A stretch of 46,197 nucleotides of DNA from Acidimicrobiales bacterium (GTDB taxonomy: Bacteria; Actinomycetota; Acidimicrobiia; Acidimicrobiales; SZUA-35), in NCBI GenBank assembly GCA_020629695.1, contig JAHDCV010000019.1, forward strand, positions 17,570-63,766. The letters run 5' to 3'. Positions within the stretch are counted from its first letter, which is position 1; every line of letters begins with the position of its first letter. Position numbers and translations under genes: made by a program. Under the pieces are notes generated by a model. That model was not told where the DNA came from and ran no database searches. It saw nothing but the letters and a program-made list of their open reading frames with translations. Below are positions 7,110 through 13,893 of this stretch, one piece after another.

Positions 7110-7391
7110 TCAGGCCGTGCCCGACTCGCGCTCGGCTCGGGCGAGGGCGCGCTGGCGCCGGATGCGACGGCGTTCGCGCTCGCTCATCCCACCCCAGATG
7201 CCGAACTTCTCGCCGTTCTGCAGTGCGAATTCGAGGCAGTCCTCACGAACGACACACCCACGGCAGACCTCTTTGGCCTCTTTGGTGCTCGCACCCCGCT
7301 CGGGAAAGAACAGGTCGGGATCCACACCGAGGCAGTTCGCTTCGTGTTGCCACGACGTATCCAGCATCAAGTGCTTCCGCCCGATCCGCAT
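7110..7391 (-). CDS. WhiB2/WhmD-type Wbl regulator
   Basis: A 93-residue Wbl protein with cysteines 20, 43, 46 and 52 and the motif FGIWGGMSERERRRIRRQR. The segments NCLGVDPDLFFPERG and STKEAKEVCRGC match WhiB2/WhmD, an essential regulator of septation and cell division in mycobacteria and streptomycetes. The start is ATG 7391, with GGAGGA 6 nt upstream; the frame stays open further upstream, but that region lacks conservation. A candidate sigma-70-type promoter lies about 130 nt upstream, leaving a long 5' leader, in contrast to the leaderless genes around it. Confidence 0.92.
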   Translation of the reverse strand: MRIGRKHLMLDTSWQHEANCLGVDPDLFFPERGASTKEAKEVCRGCVVREDCLEFALQNGEKFGIWGGMSERERRRIRRQRALARAERESGTA

Positions 7392-7704
7392 GCTGTTCCT
7401 CCGCCAGGGACCGGGCCGACGGGCCGGGTCCTCGCTCTCGTCCTCAGACTCCGTCGAGGTGACCGGGCGAGTCGAGGTAGGCCTCGATCCGGCGGTCACA
7501 CCCGTGGAATTACATCCCTGGAATCTTGCCGGGACTGCCTGCATCTGACAAGCGGATGGGCGCATTTGTTCGTGAATTCCCTGATCGCGGTCGATGACGC
7601 GACGTTCTCGCGACCTCAGCCACCACTCGACGCGTTCGGCGGTCACCACGCGCGTTTCCAGGTCCGGCGCGGGTGCGACGCGTCGGACGTGTGCCCCGGG
7701 CGGA
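7392..7704. other. intergenic leader region of the whiB2-like gene
   Basis: About 310 bases without a convincing gene, between the whiB2-like start and the stop of the VWA gene. It holds the candidate promoter at 7523-7551 and roughly 125 nt of leader. I see no tRNA, attenuator or terminator with a T run in it. Confidence 0.5.
7523..7551 (-). promoter_or_regulatory. candidate sigma-70-type promoter of the whiB2-like gene
   Basis: On the minus strand TTGTCA (7551-7546), a 17-nt spacer and CAAGAT (7528-7523). The -35 match is good, the -10 is imperfect. Confidence 0.35.
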
Positions 7705-9738
7705 CTATCGCCCGCGCCCCTGCAGCAACTTCCGTTTGTGCTCGATGAAGTCGACCAGCACGTAGTCGCCGAGGGTCTCGGGGGTCGTGTAGAACGCCCG
7801 ACCCTGGTTGAGCTCGGTGATCCGCTCGATGAACCGGCGGAGTCCGGCGTCCGGCTCGAGCATGAAGGTGTTGATGGTGATGCCCGCCTTCGTGCAGCGC
7901 ATCACCTCGGCCATCGTGTGTTCGATCGTGATCTGTGCCGGAGGGTACGAGAAGAAGGGATGCCCATCCGGCTCGAGGTGGGCGGTCGGCTCCCCGTCGG
8001 TGATCATGATGATCTGCTTGGTGCCGGTCTCGGCCGCGAGCATCTTCCGGGCGAGGGAGAACCCGTGGTGCATGTTGGTGCCGTAGACGAAGTCCCACGA
8101 GACCTCCGGCAACTCCTGCGGCTGCAGCACCCGCGCCGTCTCCGAGAAGCTCACCAGACCGAGGAAGTCGCGCGGGAACTGCGAAGAGATCAAGGAGTGC
8201 AGCGCCATCGCGACCTTCTTGGCCGGCAGGAAGTTGTCCCGCATGGGCATCGAGAGCGACAGGTCGAGCATCAGCACCGTCGACGATCGGACCTGTTTCT
8301 CGGTCTGCTCGATCTCGAAGTCGTCGGGGTGCAGACGCACCGGCGTGCCGCCGCCGGTCCGTCGGATGGCGTTGCGGACGGTCTCGCCGATGTGGAGCTG
8401 GAAGTTGTCCCCGAACTCGTAGGGCTTCGTCAGGTAGTTGCGCTCGTGTCCGACCCCCGAACGGCTCGTGTCGTGTTTGCCGATGGTCGACGGATCGAGC
8501 TTGGAGAAGAGATCGCCGAGTGCCTGCTGCCCCAAGCGGCGCAGCCCGCGCGGCGTCAGCTCGAGCTGACCTTCCTTCGTCCGGACGAGACCCGCGTCCT
8601 CGAGCATCTTGTTGAGCTCCGAGACACGCTCCAGCGACCGGGCGGCGTCGTCGCCGAGCAGCCGCCGGACCTGCTCCATGTCGACCTCGGCGAGTGCGGC
8701 CGGTGAGCTCGGTGACTGCAGGAACTGTTCGAGCTGATCGAGTTGGCCGAGCTCGGCCAGCATCTGGGAGGCGTCGGCCATGCCCAGCGGGTCGTAGCCC
8801 GAGAAGTCGTACTGCTGTCCCCAGTTCATCTGCGGGAACATCTGCTGCAGGTTCTGTCCGAGTCGACTCGCCTCGAAGTTGAGGTCCATGTCCTCCATGA
8901 GTTGGTTGGACAACTCCATCAACTGCTGACGCTGCTCGGGCGTCATCGAGTTCATCATCGCCTGCATGGCAGCCATGCGCTGGGCCATGGTCTCGAGCAA
9001 CTCGTCGAGGTTCTGCGGATTCTCCGGGAAGAAGTCGCCGAATCGCTCCATGAACCCGTCGAAGTCCGGTTCCTCACCGTTGGCCCGTTGCTCGAGCATG
9101 TGGTTGAGCTCGGCCATCATGTCCTTCATCCGGGACATGTCTTCGGGCGTCATGTCCTCCATGGCGCCGGCCATCTGGGAGAACTGCTGGTTCACGAGCT
9201 CCTGCCGGAGCTGATCGACCAGATCCTCGAAACGCTGCTGCGCCTCGGCCGAGTCGAAGTCGTAGTTCTGCAGGCTGCGGACCTGACCCGCCAGATCGGG
9301 CGGCAGCAGATCGAGCGCCATCTCCTTCTCGGTCGCCGTGGTGTCGGCGAGTTCGGCGTTCCGCTTCGCGCTCTCGGAGGCGTCCGGATCGCCCAGCTGC
9401 ATCTCGGCGAGGGTGTGCCGATCGGCCAGCGCCCCACGCTCCGTCTCGATGACCTCGGCGAGCTGCTCGGCGATGTCGTCGTAGACCCCACCCAGGCTGT
9501 GGTTCTCCAGCCGCTCGGCACGCTCCTGCCGGAGCTGTTCCATGAGCTCGCGCAACCCCTGGATCCGCTCACCGTTGCGATCGGTGAAGCCCTCCTGCAT
9601 CAACCGACGCAGTGCCGCGTTCGGGTCGCCGTGATACATGAGGTCGTCGGCGATCTCACCCAGGATGTCGTGGGCGTCGAGCTCGAATCCGACCTGCGAT
9701 CCGTCCCATCGTGAGTAGCGAAATCGCGAGCCCGTCAT
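7705..9738 (-). CDS. VWA-domain protein, partner of a MoxR-type ATPase
   Basis: A 677-residue cytosolic protein without signal peptide or membrane helix. The first ~450 residues are helical and rich in Met, Gln, Glu and Leu. The C-terminal ~200 residues form a von Willebrand factor A domain with a complete MIDAS: DLSLSM, the threonine of YGTNMH, and ITDGEPTA. Such VWA proteins usually work with MoxR or magnesium-chelatase-like AAA ATPases as chaperones or metal-insertion machines; a fitting ATPase lies at 12402-13802. The ATG at 9738 has a TAGTGT box 6 nt before it. Confidence 0.85.
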   Translation of the reverse strand: MTGSRFRYSRWDGSQVGFELDAHDILGEIADDLMYHGDPNAALRRLMQEGFTDRNGERIQGLRELMEQLRQERAERLENHSLGGVYDDIAEQLAEVIETERGALADRHTLAEMQLGDPDASESAKRNAELADTTATEKEMALDLLPPDLAGQVRSLQNYDFDSAEAQQRFEDLVDQLRQELVNQQFSQMAGAMEDMTPEDMSRMKDMMAELNHMLEQRANGEEPDFDGFMERFGDFFPENPQNLDELLETMAQRMAAMQAMMNSMTPEQRQQLMELSNQLMEDMDLNFEASRLGQNLQQMFPQMNWGQQYDFSGYDPLGMADASQMLAELGQLDQLEQFLQSPSSPAALAEVDMEQVRRLLGDDAARSLERVSELNKMLEDAGLVRTKEGQLELTPRGLRRLGQQALGDLFSKLDPSTIGKHDTSRSGVGHERNYLTKPYEFGDNFQLHIGETVRNAIRRTGGGTPVRLHPDDFEIEQTEKQVRSSTVLMLDLSLSMPMRDNFLPAKKVAMALHSLISSQFPRDFLGLVSFSETARVLQPQELPEVSWDFVYGTNMHHGFSLARKMLAAETGTKQIIMITDGEPTAHLEPDGHPFFSYPPAQITIEHTMAEVMRCTKAGITINTFMLEPDAGLRRFIERITELNQGRAFYTTPETLGDYVLVDFIEHKRKLLQGRGR

Positions 9739-9744
9739 GAACCG

Positions 9745-9750
9745 ACACTA
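9745..9750 (-). promoter_or_regulatory. leaderless -10 box (TAGTGT) for the VWA gene
   Basis: TAGTGT on the minus strand, 6 nt before ATG 9738. Confidence 0.5.
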
Positions 9751-9801
9751 ACCCCCGTCGACCGGCGGCCTGCCATCGGCGGTCGGCGCCGTCGGATCCG
9801 A

Positions 9802-10470
9802 TCAACCGAGCCGGGTGCCGAGGGAACCGATCGGCCCGGCATGGAGTCGGGCCTTGATGCCGGCGAGGTTGGCGCCACGTCGTCCGGCCGCCCCCAGGGC
9901 CACCTCCACCGCTGCGGGCAACAACTCGGCCTCGGGGTGAGCCGCATGGGCCACGCCGACACGGACCGCTCCCCCGCCGTCGAACCGGGTCGCCGTCGTC
10001 ATCGCGAACACCGCATCCGTCCGTCGCAGCGCACCCGTGATCAGATCCTGCATCCCCGGGGAGAACGGCATCCCGAGATCCGCCTCGGGGAGGCACCAGA
10101 AGCCGCGGTCGGAGCGCATCAACCGAACGTCGCCGGCGAGCGCGAACATCGCACCCATGCCGAACGCATGACCGTTGATCGCCATGACCACGGTGTAGGG
10201 AGCCGCCAGCAGTCGCCCGGCGATCGCCTCGGATCGGGCCACCAGCGCGGGCGCCTCGGTACCGAGCTCGGCCAGCACCTCGATGTCGAACCCGTTCGAG
10301 AAGAACTTGCCCGTGCCGGTGATCACGAGCGCACCGACGGCCGGATCGGCCTCCACGGCATCGAGTGCCTGCTCGAACGCGTTGCAGAACTCCGGGCGGA
10401 AGCGGTTGTCGCCGGCGTTCATGGTGAGCACGGCGATGCCGTCGTGGGTGGCGGTGTCCAGGTCGATCAC
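9802..10470 (-). CDS. enoyl-CoA hydratase/isomerase family protein (crotonase)
   Basis: A 222-residue crotonase-fold protein, somewhat shorter than the usual ~260. It shows the oxyanion-hole segments GKFFSNGFDIE and INGHAFGMGAMFALAGD, and LPEADLGMPFSPGM, whose glutamate corresponds to a catalytic residue in many family members. The latter segment and the short C-terminus resemble delta3,delta2-enoyl-CoA isomerases more than classical hydratases, but the reaction is uncertain. I chose GTG 10470, which gives the usual N-terminus; a TTG at 10506 is an alternative. No clear promoter is visible. Confidence 0.85.
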   Translation of the reverse strand: MIDLDTATHDGIAVLTMNAGDNRFRPEFCNAFEQALDAVEADPAVGALVITGTGKFFSNGFDIEVLAELGTEAPALVARSEAIAGRLLAAPYTVVMAINGHAFGMGAMFALAGDVRLMRSDRGFWCLPEADLGMPFSPGMQDLITGALRRTDAVFAMTTATRFDGGGAVRVGVAHAAHPEAELLPAAVEVALGAAGRRGANLAGIKARLHAGPIGSLGTRLG

Positions 10471-10558
10471 CGACGAAGTCTCGACGGCCCGACCGCTCTG
10501 GTTCAAGTACCGCTCGACGATGCGCGGACGATGCGTCGGGGAGCCGCCCCTCGAGCCG

Positions 10559-10564
10559 TAGCGT
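10559..10564 (+). promoter_or_regulatory. leaderless -10 box (TAGCGT) for the HAD gene
   Basis: TAGCGT, 7 nt before GTG 10572. Confidence 0.5.
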
Positions 10565-10571
10565 TCGGCAC

Positions 10572-11279
10572 GTGCACGACGAGTACGAAGTGGATCTCTC
10601 CGACTCCGCGGCCGACACCGATGATCGGGCGATCGATGCGGTGTTCGTGGACTGGGCCGGGACCATCACACGACCGATGATCGAGCTGTTCCGGAACGCC
10701 ATCGCCGGCGCGGCCCTCGACCAGCCCACGACCGACGCGGTCATCACGGGCCTGGCGCAGTACCTCACCGGGGACGACTCACCGCTGCACCAGGCCGAGC
10801 GCGGGGAGATCACCGACGACGAACTGTGGGACTGGCTGGACGCCCAGACCCCGACCGGTGACGCCCAAGCCGAGGAGCTGTTCGCTGGCGATCAGCCGTG
10901 GGCCTTCCTGAACGCCCCGGACCGACCGGAGATGGCGGAGCTGCTCGCCGATCTCATGGAGGCCGACGTCTTCGTCGCGATCACGACGAACAATTTCGCC
11001 GCAGCGCAGGATCGTCTGTCGGCCCGCTATCTCGGGGGGTTCCTCGCCAGTGCGGTGGTGAACTCGGCGCTCATCGGCATCCGCAAGCCCGACCCCGCCT
11101 TCTTCGAACTCGTCCTCGAGACCTTCGAGCTGGACCCGGGACGGGTGCTGGTGCTCGACGACAACGAGGCGAATCTGCGCTGCGCACGCCAGCTCGGCAT
11201 GCAGGCGATCGCCGTCGGCGACGACGCCACCGACGCCGTCCGCCAGACCCGACGGCTCATCGGCCTGTCCGATGCCTGA
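10572..11279 (+). CDS. HAD-superfamily hydrolase with atypical motif I
   Basis: A 235-residue HAD protein. Motif I is FVDWAGTIT: the nucleophile Asp is present, but the second Asp of DxD, the general acid/base, is Ala. Motif II is ITTNN, the motif III region is GIRKPDPAFF, and motif IV is VLVLDDNEAN. The DWAGT motif recalls phosphonoacetaldehyde hydrolase, but that enzyme needs a Schiff-base lysine in the cap and this protein has no lysine before the one in GIRKPDP. The substrate is therefore unknown. The gene ends by overlapping the start of the GH1-like gene by 8 nt, so the two are probably one unit. Confidence 0.85.
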   Translation: MHDEYEVDLSDSAADTDDRAIDAVFVDWAGTITRPMIELFRNAIAGAALDQPTTDAVITGLAQYLTGDDSPLHQAERGEITDDELWDWLDAQTPTGDAQAEELFAGDQPWAFLNAPDRPEMAELLADLMEADVFVAITTNNFAAAQDRLSARYLGGFLASAVVNSALIGIRKPDPAFFELVLETFELDPGRVLVLDDNEANLRCARQLGMQAIAVGDDATDAVRQTRRLIGLSDA

Positions 11280-12420
11280 CACCGCCCCCGTCGGGGCATG
11301 GCTCGGTTCGGCGCCGCTCGAAGGTGTGCCGCCCCGGGCCGACTGGGCCCGATGGATCCAGACCGGCCGAGCGCCCGACTCGGGTGACGGTGTCGGCTTC
11401 GGCGAACGCTGGGCCGAGGACCTCGACCTCCTCGTCGCCCACGGCGTGTCCGAGGTCGGACTGGAGATCCCGTGGGCCGCGGTCGAGCCCGAGATGGGAT
11501 CGAGCGACGAGGTCGCCTGGGCCACGGTCCGGGACCGATTCGTCCGGGCGCGGGAGCTGGGGCTGTCCGCCTGGGCCGTGCTCGTCGACACGACCCTGCC
11601 GGGTTGGTTCACCGACGACGAGGGTGGGTTCGACGACGACCGCGCTCGTGGTCTGCTCTGGCCTCGCCATGTCGACCGGGTCGGCGAGCGGGTCGGCGAT
11701 CTCGTCGACGGCTGGATCGCCCAGCGGGAACCGGTGCGGCGTGTGGTCCGTTCCCGGCTGCTCGGGCTCGCCCCACCGGGCCGGCGCGATGCCGAGGCGA
11801 CCGCCACCGGAATCCGCGACGCGTTGCTCGCCGACCTCGAAGCGTGGCGATTGCTCGCCGGAACGGCGCCCGTCGCGGCCTCGGTGACCGCGCGGCTCGT
11901 CGTGGCCGCGGACGACACGATCGAGGCGGCCCGCAACACCCGGATCGACGAACGCCTCTGGTGGGCGCCGGCGGCGTCGATGCTCGTCGACGGCCGGATC
12001 GAGGTCCCGAACCTGTCCGACCGTGCGCTCGACGGTCCCGCCGGCCGCCTGGTCGACCGGATCATCGCCTCGGTCCGCCCGACTCTCGTCGTGGCGGCCG
12101 ACGGATCCTGGCGATCCCGAACGGACCGCGCCGAGCAGGTGCGGGCCCTCGTTCGGGCGACGGAGACCTTCGACGAGCTACCCGTGCTCGGCTCGGCCGA
12201 CCTCGCGGGTGTGGCCGACGACGGTCAGCACCGGTCGGACCATCTCATGGCCCTACGCGAGGCCGCCCCGGCGGGCTGGTGGCAGGCCGACCCGATCGAC
12301 GGGTGGCGATGGGAACACGGGTTCACCCCGGGAGCGGGCGTGTTCGACGCGGATCGCAACGCCCGACCGGAGGTGGCGGCGCTGCGGGCGCCGGGCATCG
12401 ATCAGAATCGACCGCGATAG
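11272..12420 (+). CDS. GH1-like (beta-glucosidase fold) protein, nucleophile missing
   Basis: A 382-residue protein that follows the order of GH1 landmarks. FGERWAEDLDLLVAHGV matches the barrel start, IPWAAVEPE (66-74) matches the SWSRIEP motif, TTLPGWF (107-113) the TLPxW motif, and GWIAQREP (147-154) the WxTxNEP motif, with acid/base Glu153 kept. SDHLMALREA and GWWQADPIDGWRWEHGF match the late barrel segments. The nucleophile ITENG corresponds to about LGSAD (306-310), with no glutamate, and the His of the HH motif is also lost. It is probably a non-catalytic carbohydrate-binding homologue. It shares a unit with the HAD gene. Confidence 0.65.
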   Translation: MPDTAPVGAWLGSAPLEGVPPRADWARWIQTGRAPDSGDGVGFGERWAEDLDLLVAHGVSEVGLEIPWAAVEPEMGSSDEVAWATVRDRFVRARELGLSAWAVLVDTTLPGWFTDDEGGFDDDRARGLLWPRHVDRVGERVGDLVDGWIAQREPVRRVVRSRLLGLAPPGRRDAEATATGIRDALLADLEAWRLLAGTAPVAASVTARLVVAADDTIEAARNTRIDERLWWAPAASMLVDGRIEVPNLSDRALDGPAGRLVDRIIASVRPTLVVAADGSWRSRTDRAEQVRALVRATETFDELPVLGSADLAGVADDGQHRSDHLMALREAAPAGWWQADPIDGWRWEHGFTPGAGVFDADRNARPEVAALRAPGIDQNRPR

Positions 12421-13802
12421 GCGGCCTTGTTGCCGTCCAGGTCCTTGTTGAGGCGCTTCGAGAGGTGGAGACCCTCGAGGATGAACTCGATGGCGGCCGC
12501 CGTCGCCTCGTCTGAGTCGTCGTCGCCGTTCAACTCCGCGACCGGACCGGCGAGCGCCGGGATCTCGGCCATCATCGCGGCGTAGGCCGATGCCGGCATG
12601 TCGTCGCCGGTTCCGACGACGAGCTCCTCCTCGAAGGAATCGACGACCTGACGGAGCCCCTCGCCCGACACGAGCTCGCGGAAGACGGTCAGCACGCCGG
12701 CATTGATGAGGTGGTCGATGATCTCGCCGTCCCGGCCCTCGTCGAGGGCCTCGATCTCCACCTTGCCGGCGATGCTGGCCATGAGCGCATCGAGATCGGA
12801 GACCCGGGGGACGATCCGATCCTCACCCAGCCGGAGCGCTCGCCGTGTCGCCGACGCAACGAGCGTCTCGAGGTTCGAGACCGTCATCCGCACCGAGACC
12901 CCCGACCGCTGGTTGACCTGACTCGACGAGCGGGCCGCGTGGGTGATGGTCGTGATGATCCGCGCCATGTAGCCCGGCACCGAGATGTCGGCCTCGGTGT
13001 CGAGCGCCGCTTCCTGGGCCGCGATGGCCATCTCGATGTCGATGTCGCGTGGATAGTGGGTGCGGATCTGGGCGCCGAAGCGGTCCTTCAGCGGGGTGAT
13101 CATCCGGCCGCGGTTGGTGTAGTCCTCGGGGTTCGCGGAGGCGACGAGGATCACGTCGAGCGGCAGGCGGACCTTGTAGCCGCGGATCTGGACGTCGCGT
13201 TCTTCGAGCACGTTGAGCAGGCCGACCTGGATGCGCTCGGCCAGATCAGGCAGTTCGTTGATCGCGAACACGCCGCGGTTCGTCCGGGGCACGAGTCCGT
13301 AGTGGAGCGTCAATTCATCCGACAGGTAGCGCCCCTCGGCCACCTTGATCGGATCCACCTCACCGATCAGATCGGCGATCGAGGTGTCGGGCGTGGCCAG
13401 CTTCTCGCCGAAACGGCGATCCCGGTGGATCCACTCGATCGGGGTCTCGTCACCGTGCTCGGCGACGAGATCGAGGGCGTGGCGGGAGATGGGGTGGTAC
13501 GGATCGTCGTTGATCTCCGACCCGGCGACGATCGGCATCCACTCGTCGAGCAGCCCGGTCAGCGATCGGATCATCCGGGTCTTCGCCTGCCCACGTTCGC
13601 CGAGGAACACCACATCGTGTCCGGCGAGGATGGCGTGCTCGAGCTGCGGAACGACGGTGTCTTCGTAGCCGAGCACACCCTCGAACAGCGGGAGACCGGC
13701 CCGGATCCGGGCCGTGGCGTTGGCCCGTAGCTCGGTCTTGACGGGACGGGACTCCCATCCCGACGCTCGAAGGGCCCCCAATGTGGTCGGTCGATCGGTC
13801 AT
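12402..13802 (-). CDS. MoxR/ChlI-like AAA+ ATPase
   Basis: A 466-residue AAA+ ATPase. Walker A is GERGQAKT (68-75), with Ala where most P-loops have Gly, as in MoxR proteins. The Walker B region is GVFAINELPDL (177-187), with Asn182 in place of the usual Asp before the catalytic Glu183. Sensor 1 is ASANPEDY (221-228). It probably remodels a partner held by the VWA protein encoded at 7705-9738; the two genes are separated by three others here. The ATG at 13802 has a TAGGGT box 6 nt upstream. Its end overlaps the end of the convergent GH1-like gene by 19 bp. Confidence 0.88.
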   Translation of the reverse strand: MTDRPTTLGALRASGWESRPVKTELRANATARIRAGLPLFEGVLGYEDTVVPQLEHAILAGHDVVFLGERGQAKTRMIRSLTGLLDEWMPIVAGSEINDDPYHPISRHALDLVAEHGDETPIEWIHRDRRFGEKLATPDTSIADLIGEVDPIKVAEGRYLSDELTLHYGLVPRTNRGVFAINELPDLAERIQVGLLNVLEERDVQIRGYKVRLPLDVILVASANPEDYTNRGRMITPLKDRFGAQIRTHYPRDIDIEMAIAAQEAALDTEADISVPGYMARIITTITHAARSSSQVNQRSGVSVRMTVSNLETLVASATRRALRLGEDRIVPRVSDLDALMASIAGKVEIEALDEGRDGEIIDHLINAGVLTVFRELVSGEGLRQVVDSFEEELVVGTGDDMPASAYAAMMAEIPALAGPVAELNGDDDSDEATAAAIEFILEGLHLSKRLNKDLDGNKAAYRGRF

Positions 13803-13808
13803 GACCGG

Positions 13809-13814
13809 ACCCTA
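13809..13814 (-). promoter_or_regulatory. leaderless -10 box (TAGGGT) for the MoxR gene
   Basis: TAGGGT on the minus strand, 6 nt before ATG 13802. Confidence 0.5.
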
Positions 13815-13880
13815 ACCCCGCACCCGGCGCGGGGCCGCCTCGGCCGGCGGGGGCCGACCGGCCGACCCCGACGGACCCGG

Positions 13881-13886
13881 TAGCGT
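13881..13886 (+). promoter_or_regulatory. leaderless -10 box (TAGCGT) for the GH2-like gene
   Basis: TAGCGT, 7 nt before GTG 13894. It decides that start over the GTG at 13885, which overlaps the box itself. Confidence 0.5.
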
Positions 13887-13893
13887 GAGCATC

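Noticed and set aside
12402-12420. Overlap of GH1-like and MoxR gene ends as a sign of frameshift
   Set aside because: Both stops are intact and the convergent 19-bp overlap leaves the conserved parts of each protein untouched.
13841-13864. Inverted repeat CGGCCGG ... CCGGCCG between the divergent MoxR and GH2-like promoters
   Set aside because: It is built only of C and G in a very GC-rich gap, where such repeats are expected by chance. Without conservation data it cannot be called an operator.
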